From: Cydia pomonella
Lineage: Eukaryota; Arthropoda; Insecta; Lepidoptera; Tortricidae
DNA: 64,000 bases
Assembly: GCF_033807575.1 (NCBI RefSeq)
Contig: NC_084728.1
Span: forward strand, 10,119,451 to 10,183,450
Direction of reading: 5' to 3'
The notes beneath the pieces were generated by a model that was not told the DNA's origin, did not search any database, and worked only from the letters and a program-made list of their open reading frames with translations. Shown here piece by piece: positions 23,858 to 34,812 of the stretch. A program made the translations under genes and the position numbers. Position 1 is the first letter of the stretch. Each line of letters opens with the position of its first letter.

Positions 23858-24667
23858 TTTTTACAGAATTTTATGTAGGTATTTTATAGCTATGCCAGAC
23901 CGTTTGATTCTTTTCGTTTTTTTATTACTATAATGTTTAGGAGCGAAGCATAGCTATGATTAAAACACATCAATATGTGTAAAAATATTTTCAATAATGA
24001 TAAATATCCGTAGAGGAAAATGGGGACTACGTTTGTATGAAAAGTCGGTTTTGGGGCGGTCGTCCCCTTTCGTCTCAACACTTGCACAGGCTGGGCTATC
24101 AAAATCGTTGCAAAAGTTGTAAAAATAAACGAAAACTTATCTTGGTTTGATTCTAGCCAACATACTTAGAGATATTCTCGCTATAAATATCTATCATGGT
24201 CCTGTCATCCTGACATTCCTGACACAAAATAGGAGTGAAATCACTTATGGTAGACCTGTTGCAAAAGTGTCCAGCTGTCAGCTATAAATAATAGTTCCAA
24301 ATCTCTCCAGAGTAGCGCTAGAGTAGCTAAGAACCTAAGCGTTATTTACGGAGTGAAGTGCTCTGTCTATGATTTGTTTTTTTTTTTCAAGTATTCTAGG
24401 TATTGTAGCGCCACCTATTTAAGGTTTTTTGATTACACTTTTTGGTACATGGAGATTTCACTCCTTACCTCCACCTTCCATAGACAAAATGTTGAAAAAG
24501 GTAATCTCGTAAATTTGAACTGTTTCACAAAACAACTAGTTCTTTTATGTTTTTAAATTATAGTTTTACAAAGTCGAGCACCTATTAGCAGACTCGTTAA
24601 TATTATTAACTACACCTTAGTTTGAATCATTGGGTCATTCTACTCTTCCCGACCCGAGTAAAATACT

Positions 24668-24933
24668 AAATAAATAAATAAATATTATAGGACATTATTA
24701 CACAAATTGACTAAGTCCCACAGTAAGCTCAATAAGGCTTGTGTTGAGGATACTTAGACAACGATATATATAATATATAAATATTTATAAATACTTAAAT
24801 ACATAGAAAACACCCATGACTCAGGAACAAATATCCATGCTCATCACACGAATAAATGCCCTTACCAGGATTTGAACCCGGGACCATCAGCTTCGTAGGC
24901 AGGGTCACTACCCACTAGGCCAGACTAGTCGTC
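24668..24933 (-). mobile_element. SINE family 1 next to a displaced Orc4 piece
   Basis: Full-length copy with both boxes. Its 5' head has the variant GACTAGTCTGGCC, shared only with the SINE piece beside Orc4 exon 5 (47101-47120). Confidence 0.88.
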
Positions 24934-25092
24934 AACAGTAGGTGATAATCAACATGAAAATACTCTAATTTGCTTTGATTTTGGATTATTTTCGAAATTG
25001 TCCGACACTCAGAAGTATTCGAAATGATCCGTATATATTTTAATAGCATTCTACTTACCAAAATATCCTTAAAAATCTGCTCATTATTGGTT
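24934..25092 (-). pseudogene. Displaced fragment of Orc4 exon 5 and intron 5
   Basis: This 159-bp stretch matches 47121..47279 at roughly 94% identity. It includes the last 34 nt of Orc4 exon 5 and the donor GTAAGT. It cannot make protein on its own. It is bounded by SINE family 1 sequence on both sides. Confidence 0.88.
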
Positions 25093-25098
25093 CAATCT

Positions 25099-25150
25099 GC
25101 CCATCAGCTTCGTAGGCAGGGTCACTACCCACTAGGCCAAACCGGTCGTC
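25099..25150 (-). mobile_element. SINE family 1 head fragment
   Basis: Only the first 50 bp of a SINE (through CCTGCCTACGAAGCTGATGG) remain, abutting the displaced Orc4 fragment. Confidence 0.75.
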
Positions 25151-25285
25151 GAATTTAACTAATTTTAAAATGTCACAAATCCAATCCAAATTGACGCTAC
25201 TATATATAATAATTAAAAGTCAATTCCACTAGTCAACATGAGAACGCAAAATTTTCATCAAAATTGCCACTCTTGTGGAACTTTC

Positions 25286-25797
25286 TGATCATTAGGGTTC
25301 CGTAGCCAAATGGCAAAAAACGGAACCCTTATGGATTCGTCATGTCTGCCTGTCTGTCTGTACGTCCGTATGTCACAGCCACTTTTTTCCGAAACTATAA
25401 GAACGTATAGTTGAAACTTGGTAAGTAGATGTATTCTGTGAACCGCATTAAGATTTTCACACAAAAATAGAAAAAAAAAACTAAATCTTGGGGGTCCCCT
25501 GGGGAATTGGGTATAGGTCTTCAAAAATGATATTGACGTTTCTAATATATTTTTTTTCTTAACTGAATAGTTTGCGCGAGAGACACTTTTAAAGTGGTAA
25601 AATGTGTGTCGTCGTCCCCCCCCGTCTGTAACTTCTAAAATAAGAAAATGATAAAACTAAAAAAAAATATATGATGTACATTACCATGCAAACTTCTCAA
25701 AATTGGTTTGAACGAGATCTAGTAAGTACTTTTTTTTAATACGTCAGGTACGGAACCCTTCATGGGCGAGTCCGACTCGCACTTGGCCGCTTTTTTT
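25286..25797. repeat. Dispersed lepidopteran repeat (AGGGTTCCGTA…)
   Basis: Begins AGGGTTCCGTAGCC, has a TGTCTGTCTG run, and ends GTACGGAACCC then GAGTCCGACTCGCACTTGGCC. Fragments occur at 12508-12562 and 49275-49360. Confidence 0.6.
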
Positions 25798-25964
25798 AAT
25801 AACAAAGAGAGTTTGTACGAGCTGATGTGTCGACAAAATAACTACATATATGCATTTTAGGCAAATGTGTGAAAAATTGTATGATCAAAAAAAGTAGAAT
25901 ACCCCACTTGTCACTTCATTCGTACTTATATTAATATCTGCTCAATGCAAAAAACTTAGTTGTA

Positions 25965-26096
25965 CAGTCAAGACGTTAAATATCGGCACGGACAAAGTGC
26001 CAAAAATATGTATGCACGCCCTTATTGCCCATACATTAAGGTCGTGTGTACATATTTTTGGCACTTTGTCCGTATCGGTATTTAAAACCTTGACTG
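25965..26096. mobile_element. 132-bp foldback MITE with TA duplication
   Basis: The ends CAGTCAAGACGTTAAATA and its complement are flanked by TA. The core is related to the MITE at 2458-2589 and the length is the same. Confidence 0.7.
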
Positions 26097-26378
26097 TAAC
26101 TATATAAGTCACAAACAACACAAGTTGTACTTAAAATGATTTGACGATCCATCGGCCAAAAACTGCTTGAGCAACTTTCAACGTTCTGCCCTAAACCATA
26201 AACATGTAATTTGAATGGTGTTTTTTGTAATTACTCCTTCAAATAAATTAAAGAATAAATGAGTTTGCAAATAAATCTTGAGTAATGTACTTTTCAATTA
26301 GTATTTAAATAAGTAATTAAGTTTTAACTTTAAAAGACCTTATTATAATAATTTACTAGTTCATGAGCCTTTTAGTTA

Positions 26379-26530
26379 TAGAGTCAGACCAAGCTAAGTT
26401 GGCAGCGATTTTGACAGCGTGTGCAAGTGTTAAGTAAACGTCATAATTTCATAGAAGTTTGACGTTTAAAATAACACTTGCACTGTCTAGGCAGTCAAAA
26501 TTGCTGCCAAGTTATCTTGGTCTGACTCTA
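26379..26530. mobile_element. 152-bp foldback MITE (GAGTCAGACCAAG ends)
   Basis: Inverted arms TAGAGTCAGACCAAG with the complement TTGGTCTGACTCTA. A second copy in the 33.3-33.4 kb block came along with its flanks. Confidence 0.72.
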
Positions 26531-26560
26531 GCCTCGCCTCAACAGCCGACTTCGCCTGCT

Positions 26561-27040
26561 AATAGGGTTGTTTCCAATTTTTTGAAACGCTTCTATTACG
26601 TTCTATATTAACTAAAAGTTGCCCTAAAATTCAACTTTTATACTAAAAACGGCTTTAAATATGTTAAATTAACAAAATATATTTTGACAGATGCGTTCGC
26701 GCCCAAAACGCTCTTTGAAAATTGTGTGACGTCACAGTTTACGGTTTCACACACTACATACACACGTAGAAGATACGAACTGTCAACTGACATTTGTCAT
26801 TTGTTCTTTATCGCCTAACTGTCAACAGTGTCAATCCGAGAGTTGTGACGTCATCAGAATCTTCAAAGACGTTTCGAGTTTGGTCACGTGACGTGTGCCA
26901 AAAGTTATTTTAAATTCAATATTTACAAAAATATGGTCATTACAGGTCCGCTAAAAGTAGTTTAACATGTTCTTATAATCCAAAAGAATTTATTGAGATA
27001 CAATTCTGCCCTAAGATTTGTAGATGGAAACAACCCTATT
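26561..27040 (+). mobile_element. MITE 'AATAGGGTTGTTTCC', copy C
   Basis: 480 bp, complete. Its left flank (26300-26560) recurs inverted next to copy E. Confidence 0.88.
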
Positions 27041-27171
27041 GTATACGCCTTTTGCACCCATGCACCATGTTATAAAGAGTTTCTTTATCCTACAAAAACA
27101 GATGATAAAGTTGTAATTTATCCACAAGATTGGCAAAGTGAGTTGATGATTTTAAGTTAATTATTACTCAC

Positions 27172-27470
27172 TAAAAGGCGGTTGTGGCCTGGTGACATAA
27201 GACTTTCAATCCGGAGGTTGCGGGTTCAAATCCTGGCCCGTACCAATGAGTTTTTTCGGAACTTATGAACGGAATATCATTTGATATTCACCACTAGCTA
27301 TTCGGTGAAGGAAAACATCGTGAGGAAACCTGCGTACATCCGCTAAGAAATTCAAAGGTGTATGTGAAGTCTCCAAGCTGCATTGGGCCAGAGTGGGGGA
27401 CTATAGCCCAAACCCTCTCGAACATGAGAGGAGGCCTGTGCCCAACAGTGGGACGTATACAGGCTGGATT
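27172..27470 (+). mobile_element. tRNA-derived SINE, family 3
   Basis: The head has box B GGTTCAAATCC. The body shares ATATCATTTGATATT with family 2 but continues differently, ending GTGGGACGTATACAGGCTGG. Other pieces lie at 38046-39590 and 61966-62130. Confidence 0.82.
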
Positions 27471-28299
27471 ATTAGATTATATTATTTTATAATTACTCAT
27501 GTCGCCTGATAGAATTAATAATAATGATTTAATAGCGTTCTTTTTGGATATGATAGTTGATTAAAAACGTTTTACAGTATTTGGCACGCGTTGGTTTGTA
27601 ATAATGCGTGTTTGACTCAATAGCAAAGTTTTTTTTAACACTTAAACGGGCAAGACTGAAAAAAAATCATAAATTCAAACCTCAATCTATAGTCCAAAAA
27701 TTCTGTTTACAAGAAAAAAATTCAATATGGTGTTCCATTATTAATCAATAATCAGAGACGTTTGCTAATAATGATTTGTTTAGAAAAAAAAAAACATACT
27801 TTTTTTAATTTATTTGGAGCATTGGCAACACGGCTACCAGGTCAAATATGTATATAGAATATCAGTCATTTATTATCATGAATCATAGACATACAATATA
27901 ACTAGACAAGAAGTCGAGCGACCAGGGGTAAGAGAAAGACATATATGACGTCATCATGACATCATAATATGGGGTTACCATGGTCGCAAAAAATTACCCT
28001 AAAATGTAATAGGAAAATGATGCAACAAGTACTTAAATTACGTAATGAGCGAGTCGCCATTTTGACTCCCTAACTTGCGAAGTATCACAAGAGAAATAAC
28101 GAACATAATCGCAACTAGTAGTCGGTTTATTTGTTTTTGTAGTAATTTGTAAGTAAGCCTTACTTACCAATATGAAGTTTTGAGTTGATATAAGATTAGG
28201 TGATTGTTGGAATAAAAAGGATAAACTATCAAAAGAGGTAATTTCTTTATTCAAAACTTATATTATTATAACTGTACTTACTAGAAATAATAATTAAAT

Positions 28300-28434
28300 G
28301 TGTCGTTCTCAAGTAAAAGGTACCACATAGTCGCTTACCATAAGGATACAATTTGCTTGCTCTCTATACGAATAACCTGTAAGAGCGTCCTTATGATAAG
28401 CGACAATGCGGTACCTTTTACTTGAGAACAACAC
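28300..28434. mobile_element. Foldback MITE
   Basis: The arms GTTCTCAAGTAAAAGGTACC and the complement enclose about 60 bp. Confidence 0.7.
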
Positions 28435-28871
28435 AAATAAATTGAATTTTTGAAAAAATTGATTGATTGAAAGGTGTATGACACGTATGCAGATTCTCAT
28501 TGGCTCATCAATATTACTAAAAACGTAAGATACTCATCTTCCGAGCAGGTAATCCTACCGATAGTTGAACCGGTGACACTCGGTGGTTTTGCCTTGAGCA
28601 GAGTGTTCATTTTTTAATACCTAGGACATATAATTACTAAAAATCTAAAGGACGATGCGGATATTGAAAAGGAACACAGCGCACTGACATTTATAGCTAT
28701 AATATTGATTCGCAGTATATGATTTTAAGTTGACATGGTCATTTACATTAAAACTGTTACTTAAAACCGAATATTTATGTTTAAATAAAAAATCTTACGT
28801 GTTGCGCGTTGTACATATTGTGGGGGTCAAGAAAACTTTATTTACACATACACTTGTAACCTGTGGATCAA

Positions 28872-28985
28872 TTATATGAAGTTCAATAATAGCTTCAGAA
28901 TGCTGTTGAGACTGCCACGACGACGACGTGCACGAATGGACGATTTCCATGACATGATGAAGAAAAGAATTTTCTCTCTCCTCTC
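28872..28985 (-). CDS. THAP-domain protein, probable last exon (residues 83-119)
   Basis: Using the first AG (CCCCGCAG) keeps phase 0 and gives a basic tail ERREKILFFIMSWKSSIRA, then RRRRGSLNS, ending at TAA (28872). An AATAAA lies 30 nt downstream (28842..28837), giving a compact 119-aa gene. Using AG sites 5 or 8 nt further in would enter a longer frame (NSFLHHVMEIVHSCTSSSW and on to IIELHIIDPQ), so the exact C-terminus is uncertain. Confidence 0.45.
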   Translation of the reverse strand, partial: ERREKILFFIMSWKSSIRARRRRGSLNSILKLLLNFI

Positions 28986-29468
28986 CTGCGGGGCAATTAA
29001 TCAATTTTAATAAATACATTATTTTAGAGTTTAATACTCATATAATCCGTAATCCCATGTACCAAGCCTCCAAGAAACAATTTAAAAATTTAAGTCTGTG
29101 GTCTTATATAGGGTTATTCCTGCTAGTTACCACCAAGTTGTTACTAGTGGTAACTACTAGGAACTTTTGTCCAGCTTTTACCACAGGTAGTTACACTAAT
29201 TTTATTCCCACCTTTTACCACTGGTAACTACTGGGAAATAAAATTCCCACTGGTAATAGGTAGGATTTTTAATTCCCAGAAATTACCCCCAATAATTTGT
29301 TAGAGTTAAATACCATTAAAACCCGTAGACGACCCGTGTACAAAGAACCCAAATAAATACTTCAAAACACTGTGAGACCTATGTTAAGATGTACCAACTC
29401 TAATAGTGTATAGTGTTACGGGTTATTCCCACTAGTTACTATTACTTATTTAATAACAGCCAACTTAC

Positions 29469-29643
29469 GTGTATGAACAAGGTTGGAAAAGAAAACTTTT
29501 CGATGAAAGTTCGTTTGCCCAGTTTGCGGACACAATGTTGTTCAAAATGTTTGGAACAAATACGCGAGTATTTGTGAGGCATCCAATTTGATTTTCCAGT
29601 TCCCGCAATCCATTCTTTAACAATTTCATCCTCCGTCGGAGAG
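29469..29643 (-). CDS. THAP-domain protein, exon 2 (residues 24-82)
   Basis: The exon follows acceptor TATTTCCAG and ends at donor GTAAGT in phase 0. It carries the diagnostic second half of a THAP DNA-binding domain: EIVKEWIAGTGKSNWMPHKY, then SRICSKHFEQHC, and FPTLF, the AVPTIF-like box. C53 and H56 are the last two zinc ligands; W35, P46, F57 and P77 fit the conserved core. The in-phase split of the domain by an intron points to a host gene rather than a processed copy. THAP domains also occur in P-element transposases, but no transposase core is seen nearby. Confidence 0.78.
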
Positions 29644-29913
29644 CTGGAAATATTAAATAGCTTGAAACTCCCGAAATATGGGGTAATTGCAGGGGACTTT
29701 TTTTTCTATTTGTTTGCAACCCTAAATAAAATACTACTGAATTTGACTGGATTACATAACCAAACTTTCTGTTTTGTTTTTAGCAATAATTTACTGATAT
29801 CTCCTATTTTATCAAGTTTTTCATAATCCAAGTAATGATGTAACTCAGTAACTTGGTTCCTGTGAGATTTGAGAAAGAAATACATGATCAAAATACGAAA
29901 AACTTGTACTTAC

Positions 29914-29984
29914 GCATGAAATGTTACACCCGCTAATTTTCGCAAGTTATTGCTTTTGTAGGCAACCACTGAACACCCCACCAT
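29914..29984 (-). CDS. THAP-domain protein, exon 1 (residues 1-23)
   Basis: This short exon is too small to stand out as an ORF. It reads MVGCSVVAYKSNNLRKLAGV, then TFH, with donor GTAAGT in phase 2. It aligns with the start of a C2CH THAP zinc finger (a Cys near residue 4, second Cys five residues later, then G-V-x-F-H). The second zinc-ligand Cys is Tyr9, codon TAC; one G-to-A change from TGC would explain it. A TATAAA box on the minus strand at 30049-30055 lies about 65 bp before the ATG. Confidence 0.68.
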
Positions 29985-30048
29985 GTTAATTGTACGTAAA
30001 AACTTCTTACACCTCCATTAAATACTTAATAAACACAATCATTCACTT

Positions 30049-30055
30049 TATAAAA
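30049..30055 (-). promoter_or_regulatory. TATA box of the THAP gene
   Basis: TATAAA on the minus strand about 65 bp upstream of the THAP ATG would place the transcription start near 30020, leaving a 5' UTR of about 35 nt. Confidence 0.35.
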
Positions 30056-30454
30056 CTTCTACAATAAGAAAACCACGTTGTTTACTAGCACTCTTGACAA
30101 TATGATTGACAGTTTAATGTATGGCATCTTGCGGGATTTTGTCTCTTTCACTCTTATAAATTTCTGTATATCGCCATCACCCTCCTTCCTAAGCTGCCAT
30201 AACCCGACCATGAAAAAAAACCCGGTCGGTGATAAAGACAAAGCATTGCACTATTTTCTCTTTCCTCTTATAGGAATCGCAATAAGACTATCTTTCTCTA
30301 TCAAAGAGTGTCAGGCCCTTGTCATGAATCGAGTATGGATTGGGCATGCGTGGTTGGGGGAACTGACAGAACGGGATAGTCTTATATATCTTTCAGTAAT
30401 AGCAGAGAAAAAGTTATTATTGTTTGTCATTTTCAGTCTCACATTTTTTTATCC

Positions 30455-30605
30455 CCCACCGTAAATTTAGTATGGTTTATTGTGGTTAACAAATAACCCG
30501 ACCAAATTACGTAGGTTGTTTTTGGTATGTTGTCAGGAATGTTAAAACGTGTTTTTGATTTTGTCGCATTGCGTATGTTCTGTTCCTCACGGGGCACATC
30601 TATAG
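30455..30605 (+). repeat. Dispersed repeat, partner of 12045-12200
   Basis: Same orientation and order as the copy at 12.0 kb, moderately diverged. Confidence 0.6.
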
Positions 30606-30804
30606 GATCGCGAATCTTGCCCGAGACAGCAGATTTTCTATTTTATTATACTTCTAAACATTATATACATACAAAAAATGACACTTTTCCTGCTAAACCG
30701 TTTCGGATGCGGTAGAGGAGCCTGCGACGCGCAGAGCATTATTGTTTAATAATTGAGCATTATTCTACAGCGAGGTACGGACGGCCACGCAAGTTTAGGC
30801 GAAA

Positions 30805-31157
30805 AAATTCAAAATTCATAATTCAAAAATTTTTTCTGCAAGTAGGCCTCAAGGGCTCTTTTACTAGTCAATACAACATTTATAGTAACATCATATAGTG
30901 ACATGAAAAATACATAACAACATTTATAAATACAACAGCCAATACCTGGGTAAACATTACATTATAATAATCTTAAAATAAATAATTAATACAATACAAT
31001 AGAGATGTATAGTCTCTATGGTTAAAAACACATTAAATCTGGAGATGTAAAAGGTCCCCAATGTCAGAGTACTAATACTAATAAAATTTGGAGGTGTAAA
31101 GTCTCTCCAAGTGTCAAAATAAAATTTATACTAAATAAATAAACCGCGTCTGGACTG
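30805..31157 (-). repeat. LINE 3' end, inverted partner of 21163-21510
   Basis: Reverse complement of the 21.2 kb copy with few differences. The pair could fold or recombine over 10 kb. Confidence 0.75.
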
Positions 31158-32430
31158 TTAAACTAGCAGTCTCATAAACTAACGCTACATTCTGTACATA
31201 ACTAGTATGTACCAAGTCAAGTATATTATACAATATGACAGAGACGTATAGTCTCCACGGTTAATACATTAAGTTTGGAAATGAAAACACGTTAAAATAA
31301 AATTGTACGAATATTGAATGGTACTGAATGACAGTATAAGTTGTGCCTTCAACTTTTAAAAAATAATGAAAGAGGGAAATTGTTTATGACGTTTTTGATG
31401 TGAACGCTTGATGCTTCAATAATTATTAGTTTACCTAAATTCCTCACATGTTTGGAGAAAAGCACTATATGTACCTCGGCAGGAATCGTTTCGTGTATTC
31501 GTCTTCTTTGTTGGACTCTACTACTCATCGTCCGACAAAATCTATACTCATTCTCGACTTGTCATTTCCCGGCCTCTGCAATAATAGATAGATAGATAGA
31601 TAGAAGAATAATGTAGGTACTATTATTACGATTTTTAGCTAATATGGTCATTTATATTATAAGTAGTGTCCGACTCAAGGATGACTCACACTAAAACAAT
31701 CCGGGAAACTAGCATGGACCTATTGGACCTTTACTCTATGGAAACTAGCCTATATTGGCAAGAGCAGACTCTAACCAAAACTTTAAAATGTTGCTTGATA
31801 GAAATAAATCTCTTCAACTGGATATTACATATAATTAAGCAAAAGTGAGACGGCAAATGACAATAACTGTATTGCAAGTACTTCAGTATTAAATTAGCTT
31901 TCAACCCATATATATGTATGAATAATAAGGGTCTACTTATATCCTTTTTATCGGTAAAAATGTTTATTACATAACTTATGATCTGACTAGGTATTATTGC
32001 GTGCCGGTTACGCTGCAGGGAAAGTGTGTGAGTACGTATTTGTTCGTGTGCGTATGTGTAGGCATAATGTTTGTTGTAGTGTGCGTGACTGCTAAAGATG
32101 GTGCTCCCGCGGGCGTATCAAAACCAGTTGACCGCCGTAACATATCAAATCAGAATCGGCCCTTCAAAACATGTCGCGCAAGTCATTAAAAATACGTGAG
32201 TTAAACTGTAAAAGTTTCATTCATTATTTTTAAATTATGGCTACAGTCCAGTGGGACTATTTTTCCAGTATCAAGGTATTAGGAGCTTTAAATACGAGTA
32301 AAATTGTACGGTTAGTACAAGGCAGTGTATGGTGATTTTATCAGCTCTTGCTAAGCGATAGCTGGACTTTACAAGCACTTGGACTACCGGCCGCTGACTC
32401 CAAAATGGTAGTTAAACTCTTATCGAGATT
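31158..32430. other. No gene recognised
   Basis: Contains a short (GATA)n run at 31586-31603. A 62-codon frame at 32001-32189 lacks splice or family support. Confidence 0.45.
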
Positions 32431-33563
32431 AATAGGGTTGTTTCCATCTACAAATCTTAGGGCAGAATTGTATCCCAATAAATTCTTTTGGATTATAAGA
32501 ACATGTTAAACTAGTTGATAACACTAAAATATTAAAAACCGGCAATTTAATTTGTTTAAAGTACTAGGGTCAAATAAATTTGACAAACACACAACAAATG
32601 TGGACACTTTTGTCATGTTTTTGTGTTGCGCTATTTAACTTAGGTATCTATAGTTGGGAAAGCCATTTCCATCAGTGGAGAAATATAGGAGCGAAGGGTT
32701 TTTGACGCCTTTTCTACTGACAACGTGCCTCAACGTGGGTTTGCTAGAGTATATGTACTTTGTAGGGGTGCAATAGGGTTCCATCTACAAATCTTAGGGC
32801 AGAATTGTATCCCAATAAATTCTTTTAGATTATAAAAACATGTTAAACTACTTTTAGGGGACCTGTAATGACCATATTTTTGTAAATATTGAATTTAAAA
32901 TATCTTTTGGCACACGTCACGTGACCAAACTCGAAACGTCATTGAAGATTGTGATGACGTCACAACTCTCGGATTGACACAGTTGACAGTTACGCGATAA
33001 ACAACAAATGACAAATGTCAGTTGACAGTTCGTATCTTCTACGTGTGTATGTAGTTATGTGTCAAACCGTAAACTGTGACGTCACACAATTTTCAAAGAG
33101 CGTTTTGGGCGCAAAAGCATCTGTCAAAATATATTTTGTTAATTTAACATATTTATAGCCGTTTTTAGTATAAAAGTTGAATTTTAGGGCAACTTTTAGT
33201 TAATATAGAACGTAATAGAAGCGTTTCAAAAAATTGGAAACAAGCCTATTAGCAGGCGAAGTCGGCTGTTGAGGCGAGGCTAGAGTCAGACCAAGATAAC
33301 TTGGCAGCAATTTTGACTGCCTAGACAGTGCAAGTGTTATTTTAAACGTCAAACTTCTATGAAATTATGACGTTTACTTAACACTTGCACACGCTGTCAA
33401 AATCGCTGCCAACTTAGCTTGGTCTGACTCTATAACTAAAAGGCTCATGAACTAGTAAATTATTATAATAAGTGCTTTTAAAGTTAAAACTTAATTACTT
33501 ATTTAAATACTAGAACAATAGAACGTAATACAAGCGTTTCAAAAAATTGGAAACAACCCTATT
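32431..33563 (-). mobile_element. Composite: MITE copy D split by a chimeric block with copy E
   Basis: The order is D left end (32431..32513), inverted copy of 18381-18641 (32514..32771), complete MITE E (32772..33250), inverted copy of 26300-26560 (33251..33510), then D right end (33511..33563). About 310 bp of the middle of D is missing. E lacks four bases of its left end (AATAGGGTTCC instead of AATAGGGTTGTTTCC). Confidence 0.88.
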
Positions 33564-34224
33564 CTCCATTCACTGAACATTACCACATTAGTTTACTGTA
33601 TGATAAGCTATCGATATGACGCTTTAAATAATATTAATGAGCAAAAAACAAAGGAATTAATAAATAAAATAAAAATAAAATAAAATAAAATATTTTTATT
33701 TCAGAACTACTAGAAGGCGAGGCGTTAATGACGAGGCGTGACTGTCAAGATGGCGCTCGAACCGGAACTCCGTAAAAGTTTAAATGTATTGATTTAAATA
33801 CACTGCCAAAACCTGTGTAGCCCAGGGTACGTCGCTATGAACTCCGCCTGAATTTGGGCAAATTTAATCTACCCGATGAAACGACTGCTACACACCGCAG
33901 CACACGTTAAACACGTCTCAAGATATCGAGGGAAAAATGTACAAAACTCTTATTATTTAGTATTAGAAAAATATTCGTAGGAACTGTACTTTCCTAATCC
34001 TCTACTGTTATCTGTCAATTATACATTCATGAACACGAATATAAAAACATACATAAAAGGTTTGAAGAAAAGTCTATATTGTCTATTCCTCATAACAGCA
34101 CTTGTGCTTTAAAATCGCTATAACGTTACTATGATTAATGGCTACCAACCTAAGAAAAATCAAACGTACAGTTTCAAATTAAGTACATTGCTGCTAACAT
34201 AAAAAAAATTGATTTGGTTGCATA
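33564..34224. other. No gene recognised
   Basis: Starts with an (AAAAT)n-rich run at 33660-33700; no supported exon. Confidence 0.45.
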
Positions 34225-34535
34225 GTAGAAGCAATTGCTTCTTAAGTCAGAAACGCGCATGTGACACCCGTAATATAGCAACACCCATAGACTAAGAAGG
34301 CCGCTTAGCGTTGCTTGTTAGTCTCCATAGACTACTGTGGCCAAAATTGAGAAGAAACTGTCCAAAAATTTTATTTAGAAAGGAGCATGTGTTACAAGAA
34401 GGTGTCGCTGACCAGGCGGGCCGCGGCGGGCCGGGCGCGTAAGAAGGTTGCCCGCGTATCTTATTTGTATGCTTTTGGTTTGATTACCTATATGATTCTA
34501 CTAGTTTAAAGTATTATTTTTGTTTAAAGTATTAT
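34225..34535 (+). repeat. Dispersed ~300-bp repeat (partner at 48640-48975)
   Basis: Shares GCTTGTTAGTCTCCATAGAC and a GC-rich patch (GGGCCGCGGCGGGCCGGG) with 48.7-48.9 kb, in the same orientation. A family 1 SINE follows directly. Confidence 0.65.
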
Positions 34536-34539
34536 TATT

Positions 34540-34812
34540 GACGACCGGTTTGGCCTAGTGGGTAGTGACCCTGCCTACGAAGCTGATGGTCCCGGGTTCA
34601 AATCCTGGTAAGGGCATGTATTTGTGTGATGAGCATGGATATTTGTTCCTGAGTCATGGGTGTTTTCTATGTATTTAAGTATTTATAAATATTTGTATAT
34701 TATATATATCGTTGTCTAAGTACCCTCAACACAAGCCTTATTGAGCATACTGTGGGACTTAGTCAATTTGTGTAATAATGTCCTATAATATTTATTTATA
34801 TTTATTTATTTA
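34540..34812 (+). mobile_element. SINE family 1
   Basis: Full-length with intact boxes. It has inserted into the tail of the 34.2 kb repeat, since the uninterrupted TTTTGTTGACTC continuation is seen at 48970. Confidence 0.9.

Noticed and set aside
25258..25524. 88-codon minus-strand frame
   Set aside because: Falls entirely inside the dispersed AGGGTTCCGTA repeat.
28148..28206. Possible extra exon ending FQQSPNLISTQNFIL at a GTAAGT donor (minus)
   Set aside because: No good acceptor, no matching phase with the THAP exons, and no downstream exon found.
30078..30464. 128-codon frame on the plus strand
   Set aside because: Begins in the THAP promoter region, has no domain, and the sequence shows short internal inverted blocks; probably chance.
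32001..32189. Signal-peptide-like frame (MFVVVCVTA…)
   Set aside because: Low-complexity GTGTGT sequence produces the Val/Cys run; no splice or family support.
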